Below the pieces are notes generated by a model, which worked only from the letters and a program-made list of their open reading frames with translations, had not been told where the DNA came from and did no database searches. A stretch of DNA of 64,000 nt from Adiantum capillus-veneris. Lineage: Eukaryota > Streptophyta > Polypodiopsida > Polypodiales > Pteridaceae. Positions within the stretch are counted from its first letter, which is position 1; every line of letters begins with the position of its first letter. Shown piece after piece: positions 10,396 through 20,959 of the stretch. Both the position numbers and the translations under genes were made by a program. The DNA lies in contig CM043958.1 of NCBI GenBank assembly GCA_014529385.2, positions 140,518,234 to 140,582,233 of the forward strand, read 5' to 3'.

Positions 10396-11953
10396 GATTC
10401 CCCTATACCTTAACTATTAAATCAAAATGTCTCAATTTTTGGATCCGATGCACGCGTCAAGTCTTCTGTTTCGTATCCCCCCTCTTTGCATGGGGCTCCT
10501 GCAACCTTTGCTTTTGCACCCCAACTCCCTCTCCTGCAGTCGCCAACAGTCGCCTGCAACAGAAAACCCTTCCCTGTAGCAACCCTAATGGCCCCATTGC
10601 GTTATCTGTTCACATGTCCCCCTTCGCGCTCGACCTTGAGACCTCCCTCATGCGCATGCTCTCGCCGCTACGTCCTCCAAGAACCCTACGGTTGCTCGTG
10701 ACAATTTGTCGTTGTACCCCCTCCGTTAGCCTACACTGCACCAGGACGCATTCCAACAAACTTTCCATCGAGCACTATCAAGAGACAAGCAGACTGCGTC
10801 TACCTACGTACTCCTACCCTTCCACACCCTACATGCTTTGCATGACCACAACAGCACCGCGACTATCATTCATCTACACAGAAAGAGACAGAGGGAGAAA
10901 ATTTTGCAGCTACACGAGAGCCTCCCCTACAACACACACACACACACACACACACAGAGAGAGAAACACACGCAACTCTCAATGTTCTTCTCCGGCATCC
11001 AAGATGTGCTACTCTGTTGGAGGAATCCAACTATTGCCCCACTCATCTCCTTAGATTCTCGCATTCCAACTGGCAACCCTGCTCGCCAAAAATCATTTTT
11101 CCAAAAACGAAATTCTTGATCATAACACATGGAACCTAACTTTCTTTTCCTTTCTCTCTCTCTTTCCCTCCACGTGCCACCTTCCCCCCCTTCTCCCTCA
11201 AAGAGGCTCAAACCTATAAGAGAATCTCCTAAGATTCCTACTAAAAGAAATGAGAAAAATATTAGAGGGACATGTTGGAGTACAATGTTCATAAAATCAT
11301 TGTTTGTTCTTATATGGGTTTTTTTCGTCAAGTTCATGACACCTAACTACCGATTGATAGCTAACTCTCTTCTTTCATTAAAAGATATCCACTACTTTTA
11401 TGAAAGGCTCTCAAACCTCATTCTCCCTCCATTTTACCTATGGCTTCGTCTTCTACCCGCCCAAAAAGTTCTAGAGGTTGCTCTACACTGTCCCCAACCA
11501 GCCTCACCATTAGTGTGCCAAGAAGACCATGTAGTAGCATAAGCACTATCTCAATCTCAAACTCTCTCTCTCACTACAGATAATAGGTGGCAAGAGCAGA
11601 TGATAAGCAAAGGTTCTTGGGTTCTTATGCAACGAAGAAGGAGAAAAAGCTCGAAAGCAACAAACATATTTCGTTCTACATGGAAAGAAAGAGTTCTGGA
11701 TTTCAAAGTCGAGGTTGGTAAGAATACTGTGAAATAAGTCTTTGTTCAACATGTTTTTACTCACTCTGATGTGATTGCTAATGGCGGTGATGTCTCCATG
11801 GTGCATAATCCATGATGCAACTGTAAGTTAATTATTTATCACTCCTCTATAAATGTTATCTTAATTTCAAATGTAAATTTATTTTTTTCTTCTCTTATCA
11901 CAGGTATATAATTAGGTTATATAGATGTTTGTATTTATTTCTATTCTATTACA
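10396..11953. other. No convincing gene; (CA)n at 10931-10957
   Basis: A CA run of about 27 bp followed by short GA lies at 10931-10968. Pyrimidine-rich sequence on both sides gives long but low-complexity frames on both strands. Nothing recognisable was found. Confidence 0.5.
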
Positions 11954-12549
11954 TTCAGAGATGTTTATCCTTTGTCATATGAGGAATGGGAGCCATTGGA
12001 GTGCATTATAGGTCTCATCTTTGTGACCCGTCTCATATTGGAGCCTTGCAATATGCTGGCAGAACTAGCAAAAGACTGGCAAATGAGGATATTTACTTCT
12101 ATGACCATTTCTACCAACTCAATCAAAGGAATCAGAGAGGAGTGTTGGTGAAGGTTCCACTACCAACCAATTGGAACTCCGTGGATTGGCCCGTTCCCGA
12201 CACAACAATGAGTGAGGCATTGAGGAGCAGGCTCTATAGGGATGTTCAGAGGTCTCCCCAAAACTCTGTACCCACTAAATTGGTGAAACTTGCAATTTTT
12301 TGTCCTATTGGTTTCTTTGTTGAGCTATTTCATACCTGCAAAGTACATGTTGCTAAAACAATGCTGCTCTGCAAATCATTTAATTCCCTCTTGTGTGATA
12401 AGCTTCTTGATCGAGGGTGGTATGTGAAAGAAACATTTGGCATATGTTGCGAGATTGCTCTTGACACTTTCATTGTCAAGTATATGCTTGCAACACAGAC
12501 ATTAATAATCTCCTTTTGGTACAAGCGTTCTCACATTGTTGAAGGTTGA
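11954..12549 (+). pseudogene. Unrecognised coding-like fragment
   Basis: An open plus-strand frame of 187 codons runs 11986-12549. It is preceded by a pyrimidine-rich stretch ending CAG near 11958 that could be an intron acceptor. A second frame is open from about 11960 to 12155 and reads smoothly (segments SYEEWEPLECIIGLIF and DWQMRIFTSMTI), so a frameshift near 12150 is possible. I cannot place either frame in a family. The end abuts the ubiquitin-fold-like stretch at 12599, so both could be parts of one lost gene. Confidence 0.35.
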
Positions 12550-12598
12550 TGTGTGCCTATAGATCAAGAGGTAGCAAGTTTGGCAAACAATGTTGTCA

Positions 12599-12820
12599 TA
12601 GATGTGGAAGTGGTGGACAAAGACCTAAATCTTATGACAGTAATTACAATAAGGCAACAATGCAATCTTTTGCAACTTTGACATGACATAGTGGAGGAAA
12701 CTGCCAACATTGACTCCGTAAACTTTTCTTTCTTGTTGGACGGACGAAGAGTAATGCAACGAAGGGAAAAACATTTTTTCTGTGGAGATCTTTCTGGCCA
12801 TATTCAAATTGTGCCCATGT
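12599..12820 (+). pseudogene. Possible SUMO-like (ubiquitin-fold) relic
   Basis: One plus-strand frame, broken by a single TGA near 12680, reads IDVEVVDKDLNLMTVITIR, then after the stop NIDSVNFSFLLDGRRVM. SUMO proteins carry a beta hairpin (V..D......ITIR) followed about 30 residues later by a hydrophobic-FLFDGRR(L/I) strand. Spacing and residues here fit that layout. The following segment (GDLSGHIQIVPM) is in the place of the last strand but poorly matched, and the Gly-Gly processing end is absent. This is a resemblance judged by eye; chance similarity is not excluded. Confidence 0.35.
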
Positions 12821-13559
12821 AATCAACCCTGAATGGCTTCAATGAAATGTAACATTGAAGCCAAAGTAGAGCTTAGGACTGAGTTTGCATGACACTCTAG
12901 CTTTCCGGCACCAAGGCCGGTAGATCTCTATCTTAATCCTCTTGGCGGTCTCGTAGGGTAACCTTATTAGCCATGCCCTTGCAACCCGGAATATAATCGC
13001 GATTATTTATCTCATAAGAATCATTTTTTTAGCTTTGCTGCTGCCCTAGCTTTGTGCTCCACCCTTTATTTTGTTTGGTCCTTAGTCTTGAGAAAATAAT
13101 CGCTTTTTTTTTTGAACATATGCCTTAACATATACCACTGCTTATTGCTTTTGGAAGGGAAGTCTTTTTTGTCACTTGGTAATGGAACCCGACGCTCTGG
13201 CCGTAAGCAAAGATATTGTCAAATTTTCACAAATGTTAGCGGTGGGTAATATACTTGAAATGGAGTTAGCCGTGCCGATGAATGAAGGCGACAGCTCGGT
13301 CTTGAAACCGTTGTATGATGCAAAAGTGTCAAGCCCAAATTGCCAAAGGCTTCAACCATGAAAGAGGACAAAATTGTATCGATTGAAAAAGTTTTTTTGA
13401 GGAAACAAGAGAGAAAATGGGCTCACCTCAAGGGTTCAAATTCGAGGTAAAAACCCGGGTCCCATTTGTACCAACATAAATAAGGCGTCAAGTGCATCTG
13501 CAGCTCGCGGGCCAGGCATCTTGTTTGCTAGCATACTCAAGGGGCCTAACTCTAAGGAT
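12821..13559. other. No gene seen; may include the LINE 5' region
   Basis: AT-rich non-coding sequence. The 5' end of the downstream LINE cannot be fixed because no target-site duplication pairing with its A-rich tail was found. Confidence 0.4.
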
Positions 13560-13583
13560 TGTGGAAAAGGCTCATAAGAAGGG

Positions 13584-14560
13584 TTGTTGAGTGAGGGAGA
13601 TATCAAAAAACTGCAGAATACAAGAGCTAGACTTCAGCAAGAGCTCAAGGAAGTCAACAAAATGATTGAGTCCGGCCCTAACAACAACAAAAGAACTTGC
13701 TCCCAAACAGATTACACTGAGCTGGTTGAAGACGGGTTGGCAGATCCGGCCTTTTTTTGCTTTAAAAAATTCTTTGCCACAACAAGTCGAGGTTGCCGAG
13801 GCTATTACTGTAGCGATTCCACCATAACTTATCAAAAAACAGGTAGCCATGCAAGCTAAGCTAACGCTTGTATTTGGGTTCAATGGAAGGATCCCGAATA
13901 GGTTTGAGATTATTCAATGACTTCAGGGTCCTCAAATTCTTGGTCATGGAGTAGCACTTGAAAGTACTTTTTACCTAGCTAAAGGATTTTGTTCAGTGAG
14001 ATTCAAAGAGGCCTCCGATGTGGAAAAGATCCTTGACAAAGGGCCCCTAGTATTTAATACGACTACGGTTTGTATGGTGCCTTGGGAGCTAGTGTTCGAC
14101 TCAGTTGAATCTGTACAAGGGTTTCATCCTGTCTGGGTTGAGTTTGTGGGATTGCCTAGCTTACTGTGGGAAAATCTCAGGATGCTTGTTAATCAACTGG
14201 GCACTCCCTTATTTATACCTAGCAAGAGATGGCTTGGTAGAACCTCAAACAGGGTTTGTATAGACTGGGATGTGTCTAAAACTTCACCTAAGAGCATGGT
14301 AATCAATGTCGGAGCTAGGCTTGTTACTATTCTGCTCAACTTTGGAAGATAATTTGGAGCATGTTTTGAATGCAACAACTTTGGACACTTTGCCAAGGAT
14401 TGCCCCTTGAAGTCTAATGGGTACTGCAGCTCCGGCAGCACAGGCCCCCAGTGAAATGGAAAGCCTAATGGAAGGGCTGGAGAAGCAAGGAGGCAGTAAT
14501 GAAGGGGCAAATGCAGGGAAGGATAAAGAAGGTATGATGGATACAAAAATGTAGGAAAAG
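13584..14560 (+). pseudogene. LINE ORF1: DUF4283-like and CCHC RNA-binding protein
   Basis: ORF1 proteins bind element RNA and act as nucleic-acid chaperones in the LINE particle. A short coiled stretch (IKKLQNTRARLQQELKEVNK) opens it near 13600. From about 13860 to 14200 a DUF4283-like domain reads LVFGFNGRIPNRFEII, then KGFCSVRFKEASDVEKIL and GPLVFNTTTVCMVPWE. At 14356-14405 the zinc knuckle CFECNNFGHFAKDC gives the C-X2-C-X4-H-X4-C ligands. At least three stops and two frame changes break it, including a TAA between the DUF4283-like part and the knuckle, so no intact product is possible. A basic, Lys/Val-rich tail (about 14690-14780) leads into the G-rich spacer. Confidence 0.8.
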
Positions 14561-14893
14561 ATTGTGGAGGAATCAAATCCCATACAACGAATTTATGAAG
14601 GTGCATGCAATAATAATATCATAATTACTTCCGCTGCTACCCCAAAATTTTTGACAGTGACAACAGTGACGGCTGTTCAAGTCCTTGGTCTAAAAAGAGC
14701 CAAAAGGGTGAAGGTAGTGGCAAGAGACTCCAAAGTGCTTCAAGTCGTGAGAAAACTTGAGGTGAAAGGATCTAATCCATCCTCCACCCCTTTGAAAGGA
14801 GGGGGGTTCACTGTTTCACTACACAATCCATTTGCAGAACTGCAAGAAAAGAAATCCCCTAGCTTGGAACCCCCGGATTCTCTTGAGACCAAG

Positions 14894-14930
14894 GAGGGAG
14901 GGGGGGGGGGGTGGGGGGGGGGGAGGGGGG
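14894..14930 (+). repeat. G-rich tract between LINE ORF1 and ORF2
   Basis: About 37 bp, almost all G with two single-base breaks, sits exactly at the ORF1/ORF2 junction. It could form a G-quadruplex in DNA or in the element RNA. Confidence 0.9.
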
Positions 14931-14933
14931 AAT

Positions 14934-17900
14934 GATTAAACCCCGTAAGAAAAGTACCCTATTCTGGGAGGAAATAAAAAAGAAGAAGGAAGTCAATTGT
15001 TGGGCCATCCAGGAACACCACTTAGATGTCCATAGCAAGAGAAATCAGGTGCTAGGAAAGAAACTAGTATTTTATGGAGAAGGAAGTAACGGTTTCAGTG
15101 GCGTCCTTAGCATTGTGAACAGAGAATTGGAGCCAAATTTGGTTCTAAACCACCCTTTCGGTAAAATCCGGGGGATTAGAATCAGATGGGAAGGGCATCC
15201 CTTCACCATTGTGAATGTTTACGGCCCTTGCAATGCAAAAGATAGAGCTATACTATGGATGCATCTTAGAGATACTCCTATTGAAGGTGAGTGGTTGTTG
15301 GTTGGCGACTTCAATATGGTAGAAAAGAGCAGGGATAAAACAGGATCCTCCAGTATGCTGGCTGGCTCGAAAAGGTCTAAATGGAAAAGCTTGTGCGAAA
15401 AGTGGGTGATGATCGACTTATGGGAAGTCGGCCAGTGGAACAATATGCATGGTTTCACCTACACAATCCTCTAGTATGCCCACACTGCCTCCAGGCGGGA
15501 CAGATGCTATTGCTCACACCAAGCTGACTGGATACCATGGTTGATGGAGATGAAGGTAGTCCCAACAAAAAGCCTTTCGGATCACATACCTCTGCACATA
15601 CATTTTAAGAAGAATACAGGGGAGGAGCAGACCCCAAGAGGTGGGAAAAAACTGCTAGTAGCAGGGGTACACTAATTCAAAGACCCTCTTTTCAGGAATC
15701 TAACCAAGAAAGCATTGGGTAAGCTCAAAAAAGATGTCAACCTCAAAAAACACAATGCATGGGACCTCTTTGCTCGGAGCATCCAAAAAGCAGTCAAAAC
15801 CTCGGGCCCCCGAATCAAGAAAGTTAAGGAGATACACCTTCTGTATCTTACAGCGGAGGTACAATTGCTTACCTCCAAAAAAGCCAATGGGCTTGCTACT
15901 GAGGATGAGCACAAACGATGGCTCGAAGCCAAATCTAACCTTGCTAATGAGCAATTAGAAGAAGATATCAAAAGGGCAAGGCTTCTCTCCAAGGAGACTT
16001 TCCTTCAACCTGAAGCCTCTAATCAAGCTCAGTTTTTTAGGGCTTTAAAAATCAAGAAGAGCCGGGACCACGTCCGCTTGCTCGATGATGAGAAAGTTCA
16101 TAACCAGGATGAGATGACTGGTCTGATGTTGAGCTATCCTAGTCAAATCATTGGACGGCTAGAGATCCAATCCCAAGAAATGGAAGAAGCGAGAGGGGCC
16201 TTACTTCAGAGTGTGAAGAAGAAGATTCCTCACTCAGAAGCTAATAGCTTGGAAAGGGCATTTTTCAAAGACAAATGTTCACTGGCATTGCAAGCCCTTC
16301 GCAAGGAAAAGTCCCTTGGTTGGTATGGGATGACGGTGGAATTCTATAGAGAATTTTGGGATGATCTCAAGGGCACAATCACAAGGTTGGCCAATAAATC
16401 CATTTTCGAAGGGTTGTTGGAGATAAGTGTAAAGAGAGGGCTTATCAAACCTATCCGAAATCAGATATGTTGTTCTCAACGGAAACATTGGCTCCCTATA
16501 ACGATGATGTCGGTGGCCTACAAAATTATTGCTAAAGCAGTAGCCCTCAGACTTTCCCCCTTACTAAACCAAGATCATCTCTCCCCATCAACATGGGTTT
16601 ATCAAAGGAAGGTCCATTTACGATAACATCTTGGCAGCAATGGTGGGCATCGAATACGCAACTGTAACAAATCAAGAGTGCATTTTGCTGCAGTTGACCT
16701 GGATAAGTCTTATGATAGAATAACATGGACATATATAGAAGCCGTCATGGAAGCTCTGGGCTTTGGGCCTCGCCTATGTCTTCTGGTACGTGTACTAGGG
16801 ATGGAAGCCAGTCAGCGCTCCTATTCAACAATAGAATTGTGCGCTCTTTTGAGGTTAAAAGGTTGTTTAAGCAAGGAGCCCCTCCCCCCTGCTTTTTTCC
16901 ATAGGATCATAGCCTTTAATCACGACGCTTGAAGCTAGTGCAGAATGAGGGGAGTTGCAAGGCCTGGCTTTACCAGGAAATAGCCAACTCTAGCAAAACT
17001 TTTTGCATACGATTCTCTCCTCTTCTTGAAGGCATTCCCCCAGGTCATCAAGAAAGCTTTGGAGATTGTACAAATATTCTCAATAGCTTCGGGGTCCCAA
17101 TGTAATATAGAGAAGTCAAGGCTTATCTCCCTATCAAAAAATGACTCATTTGACCCTTCTGACTGGTTGGGGGAGATTGTCACAAAAGGGAATATCTTCA
17201 GATATCTGGGAGCACCCTTGGGGCTAGACGTAACTCACAAGCAAAGATTTGAGTGGGTGCTTGAAAAAATAAAAACAAAAATGAGTAGGTGGGAGTATGC
17301 TCTTCTCCCATTCCCAAGTCGGATAAAATTGATAAATACCTCTGTGATTCCTTATATTGCCTTCACTAGCCTGCTTCTCAAGATGGCTAAGTGTCACTGG
17401 AAAGAGTTCTTAAAGCCATTAAAAAGGTTTTTATGGAAAAACAACACGAAATCCTCTAGGCCATGGCAATGGGCCCATTGGGAATCAGTTGCTCGACCAG
17501 TGAATCAAGGAGGCCTCAGAATTCTCAACCCTATGGCCCATGTAGAAGCTTGTTGCGCCAAATTTGTTGTTTCCTTGGCTAAACAGGATCAAGTTTGGGC
17601 TACCATGATCAAAGATATGATAGAAGCAGCTAAACTTGGCTCGAAAGGTGGAAAATGGAGAGGGGTGGAGACTCACAAACTATTAGCCTCGACATGGTCT
17701 ACCCTAAGACTGGGGGGCAGCTCAAGAGAATTGGTAAGAAAATGTAATAGAGTAGTAGGAGTCTTAAAGTGGGGGGAAGAAACCAAATACGTCAAGAACT
17801 CCATTCTGCATTGGTCCCCCTGGCTTTCCAAAGTTGTAGATCCGCCATTAATTCCCTATTGGATAGAGACAGCTAGGAAGCTAAACAATAAGGGTTTGAA

Positions 17901-18460
17901 TCGACTTGGGCACTTCTGGGACAATGACAACAAGAGTTGGAAAACCATTGACCTTCTGATTACCCAGTACCAACTTAATAACTTGGAGGTCTTGCTTGTC
18001 CACAAAGTGATGAGAGAGCTTGACAATATAGTGATGTCAATCTGTGATTCGGAGTTTGACTGAAATGCCTAGAAATGGCCCAGAAGGAGTCTCTTATGGA
18101 AACCCCATCCTAAAGACATTTATCATACAATGATGCATAAGAAGAATTGGTCTAGCCCCCTTAACAAGATATGAAAAAAAACAATGGCCGAAGGAAAGGT
18201 GGGAGAAAGCAATGGAGAACATCTAGAAGCCAAAGGTTCCGCAACACATGAAGGTATTTTTATAGAAGGTAATTTGAAGTGCTCTACCAACGGGGGTGAA
18301 GATTGAGGAGAGAGGGATTGGGTCAAATTGATGCTTGGGGTGCAGGTTGGCTAGTGAAGATCTAGCCCACCTCTTCATGGATTGCCCAACTATCAAAGGC
18401 TTCGCAGGGAAAATATGCAAGTGGGTCCAAAGAACATGGAAAATTGGTTTTTCCAAGACT
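14934..18460 (+). pseudogene. LINE ORF2: endonuclease and reverse transcriptase
   Basis: This protein nicks the target and primes reverse transcription. The endonuclease spans about 14990-15610: the metal-binding Glu in WAIQEHHLD, then NVYGP, GDFNMVE (15304-15324) and the C-terminal LSDHIPL (about 15575-15595). The RT follows, with LPITMMSVAYKIIAKAVALR near 16495 and DLDKSYDRITW near 16700; the usual FADD catalytic box is degraded to FAYDS near 17005. The maturase-like downstream part is open from 17026 to 18063. A zinc-finger-like C-X-n-HLFMDC segment lies near 18340-18390 in another frame. A single frame carries from 14911 to 18063 with only about five stops, so decay is mostly by substitution. 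Confidence 0.9.
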
Positions 18461-18983
18461 GATCTATTCCTTGGAAGGAAGAATTTGGGTAGTTATGCCC
18501 TCCTCATCAACACTCAAATCGTCCGGTACTTCTTTTTACATAATGTATGGTAGACAAGGAACCGCCGTGTGTTTGAAGGAAGTTTTGAGGTGGCAAGCTT
18601 CACAAAAATTATACAAGAAAGCAAAGTGCTAATATGGACGCTCGAGTGCAAGCAACACTCGAAGGATTGGTCTAGAACTACTTGTGCCTTGTTGTCAATA
18701 GATGGCATGCCTAGGACGGGGGAAAATCTTGGCCATCGATAATCAAAAGATATCAGAAGAACATGATAATGGACTTTGTGTATCAAGGATAAGGGGGCGG
18801 GTTGGTAGGGGTGGCTGCCCTGATCGCCGATGTAATTTTGGTACGTAGGATGATGTCATAGCTCAAAACAAGCATGACAAGACCTTGTAATTTTTTGTTG
18901 ATCAATATAATTCAGTCACAATTGTGAGTTTTGCAAAAAAAACAAAAAAAACTTCACACTTTCTACTGATATGTATGAATATG

Positions 18984-19483
18984 AAGGACAAAATTGTACC
19001 ACAAAAATATATACTTAGCGACGATAGAAACATCAATAATATGTTTACCAAAATGAGAAAAATGTGATATTTTTATACATAGTTATAGTTTTAGCATAGA
19101 AATTATGGGGCTTCAACAACTGTACATTCTGATGCGAAAACTTAGTGAAGTTTGTGGTAAAGATAGGTTGGTGGCTTAAAAATTTTCTTTAAATCCTTAG
19201 TGTAGGATTGACCTAGAGAGTTTTTTTGTTTTGCAGGACAAAATTGTACCACAAAAATATATACTTAGCAATGATAGAAACATCAATAATATGTTAGTGA
19301 AATGAGAAAAATGTGATATTTTTATACATAGTTATATGTTTAGCATAAAATTATGGGGCTTCAACAACTGTAAATTTTGATGAGAAACTTAGTGAAGTTT
19401 GTGGTAAAGATGGGTTGGTGGTATAAAAATTTTCTTAAAATCCTTAGTGTAGGATTGACCTAGAGAGTTTTTTGTTTTCGATA
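18984..19483. repeat. Tandem duplication, about 251-bp unit
   Basis: Both copies begin AGGACAAAATTGTACCACAA (18985 and 19236) and share ATGGGGCTTCAACAACTGTA and GTAGGATTGACCTAGAGAGT, with a few small indels. It starts 33 bp after the LINE tail. It is not coding. Confidence 0.95.
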
Positions 19484-19885
19484 AAATGCAACTATATATT
19501 GATTTTGGAAGCCTACCGTGACCAAATAGTGAGGACTTTTGAAGGTTTCTTATTTTTACCATTAGAAGTGGCCTTCTAGCTTCAAGCTCAAGTAGCGATT
19601 CCCAAAAAATGACACGTCTTCTGAGGGTATTGGATTGTTTTCCAAAACCCTGAAAGGATACCTTTATATCTTGTTAGGTTGCCAACCTAGTTCTTAAGAC
19701 TTGGTTTGCATGCCTCTTGTGAGAGTTTCTTGTGTTTGGCACCACTCCTTGTTAAATTGGTTATAAACTCTATCAACGACGGACTTGTGATTTGGTTTCT
19801 TTTGGAACTTTGGCTTAACTTGACATTTGGAGGATACTCATACTTTCTTTAGATGGTATCCACCTCTACATGCATTAAAACCCTA
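19484..19885. other. No gene seen
   Basis: Ordinary AT-rich sequence between the tandem duplication and the Helitron-like end. No features were recognised. Confidence 0.5.
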
Positions 19886-20442
19886 CTAGTATGTGACCCG
19901 CGCGTTGCCGCGGATCAGAAGAAGGTACACCTCACTCATGAAAACCTTGCTCTCTTTCATTCCACAATGACATGTAAATGCATGCGATTCTGTTTTGAGC
20001 TTTTGGAGCTCTTTGATACATGCATCTTGTATCAACTGTTGCTCTAGCTACTTACTCTATGGCAAGGTTTTACAACTCATACATTGTAGCTACTCTTCAC
20101 ATTCTAATCGAACTGAATGTAAATTTTACTTTTTGATTAGCATTCTATATACTTTTTCTAGTGCAAGATCTAACAGCTCATGAGATGTAGCTACAACCTT
20201 CCATATGATGCTCGATCGACCAAGATGCAATCGTCCTTTGTGATTTCTATGCTAGGTATCTGGCTTTTCAAGCCAAGCTCCAACACACTCTTTTTTATCA
20301 GGGCATGTCCATTCCCCCTCCCCCCCCTGTCTCCCTCTCTTCAAAGAATCATTTTGATATTGGAGGTCTCTTAGGATTGTTCATATAGTGTTATAAATTC
20401 TCCTTTTTTTTCTTCTGTCCTTTGTCAATGCAACACCCACTT

Positions 20443-20443
<1 letters not shown>

Positions 20444-20488
<45 letters not shown>
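20444..20488. repeat. (CT)n microsatellite
   Basis: Uninterrupted CT run of about 45 bp. Confidence 0.95.
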
Positions 20489-20492
<4 letters not shown>

Positions 20493-20648
20493 TAGATTGG
20501 TTATCCCATTTCATACTTGAGTATCTAGACTTTGAGTTCTTATTGGAGTGTTCCTAATATACTAATCTTCCATTCAAGACTCATCAAAAATATCTTAAGA
20601 TATTCCATTAACATCTTGGCATACTCCTTGATGTCACACATCCCTTCA

Positions 20649-20657
20649 TGTGTGTGT

Positions 20658-20715
<58 letters not shown>
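20649..20715 (+). repeat. (GT)n followed by a 44-base poly-G run
   Basis: About 23 bp of GT lead directly into 44 consecutive G (20672-20715). Homopolymers of this length are prone to sequencing and assembly error. Confidence 0.9.
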
Positions 20716-20718
<3 letters not shown>

Positions 20719-20852
20719 GGTAATAAGAACAAGACGGGTAAATACTTGTCAATCACCAAAGGCCTTTGATTGTGCTTGAGATGGTTCCTACTTTACTTCG
20801 TGTCCAAGCCTTGCAAGTTCCTTCATGTTCAAGACAATGATAGCTGCTTGAG

Positions 20853-20853
<1 letters not shown>

Positions 20854-20907
<54 letters not shown>
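20854..20907. repeat. (CT)n microsatellite
   Basis: Uninterrupted CT run of about 54 bp. Confidence 0.95.
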
Positions 20908-20910
<3 letters not shown>

Positions 20911-20959
20911 CGGGATGCAGTGATTGAAATTCTTAGACTTGGTTTAAATCAGTTGGAAT

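Larger units (their letters stand above)
13560..18951 (+). mobile_element. L1-type non-LTR retrotransposon (LINE), decayed
   Basis: In order the plus strand shows an ORF1 with a DUF4283-like domain and a CCHC zinc knuckle, a G-rich spacer, an AP-endonuclease, a reverse transcriptase, a C-terminal Cys/His region, and an A-rich tail (18936-18950) just after GTTGATCAATATAATTCAG. This is the standard layout of plant L1 elements. About five stops interrupt ORF2, so it is inactive. The left limit is approximate: coding similarity begins near 13,580 and no matching target-site duplication was found. Confidence 0.9.

Noticed and set aside
10335-11542. Plus-strand frames of 93-239 codons
   Set aside because: Pyrimidine-rich, low-complexity sequence with a CA repeat inside; no recognisable domain.
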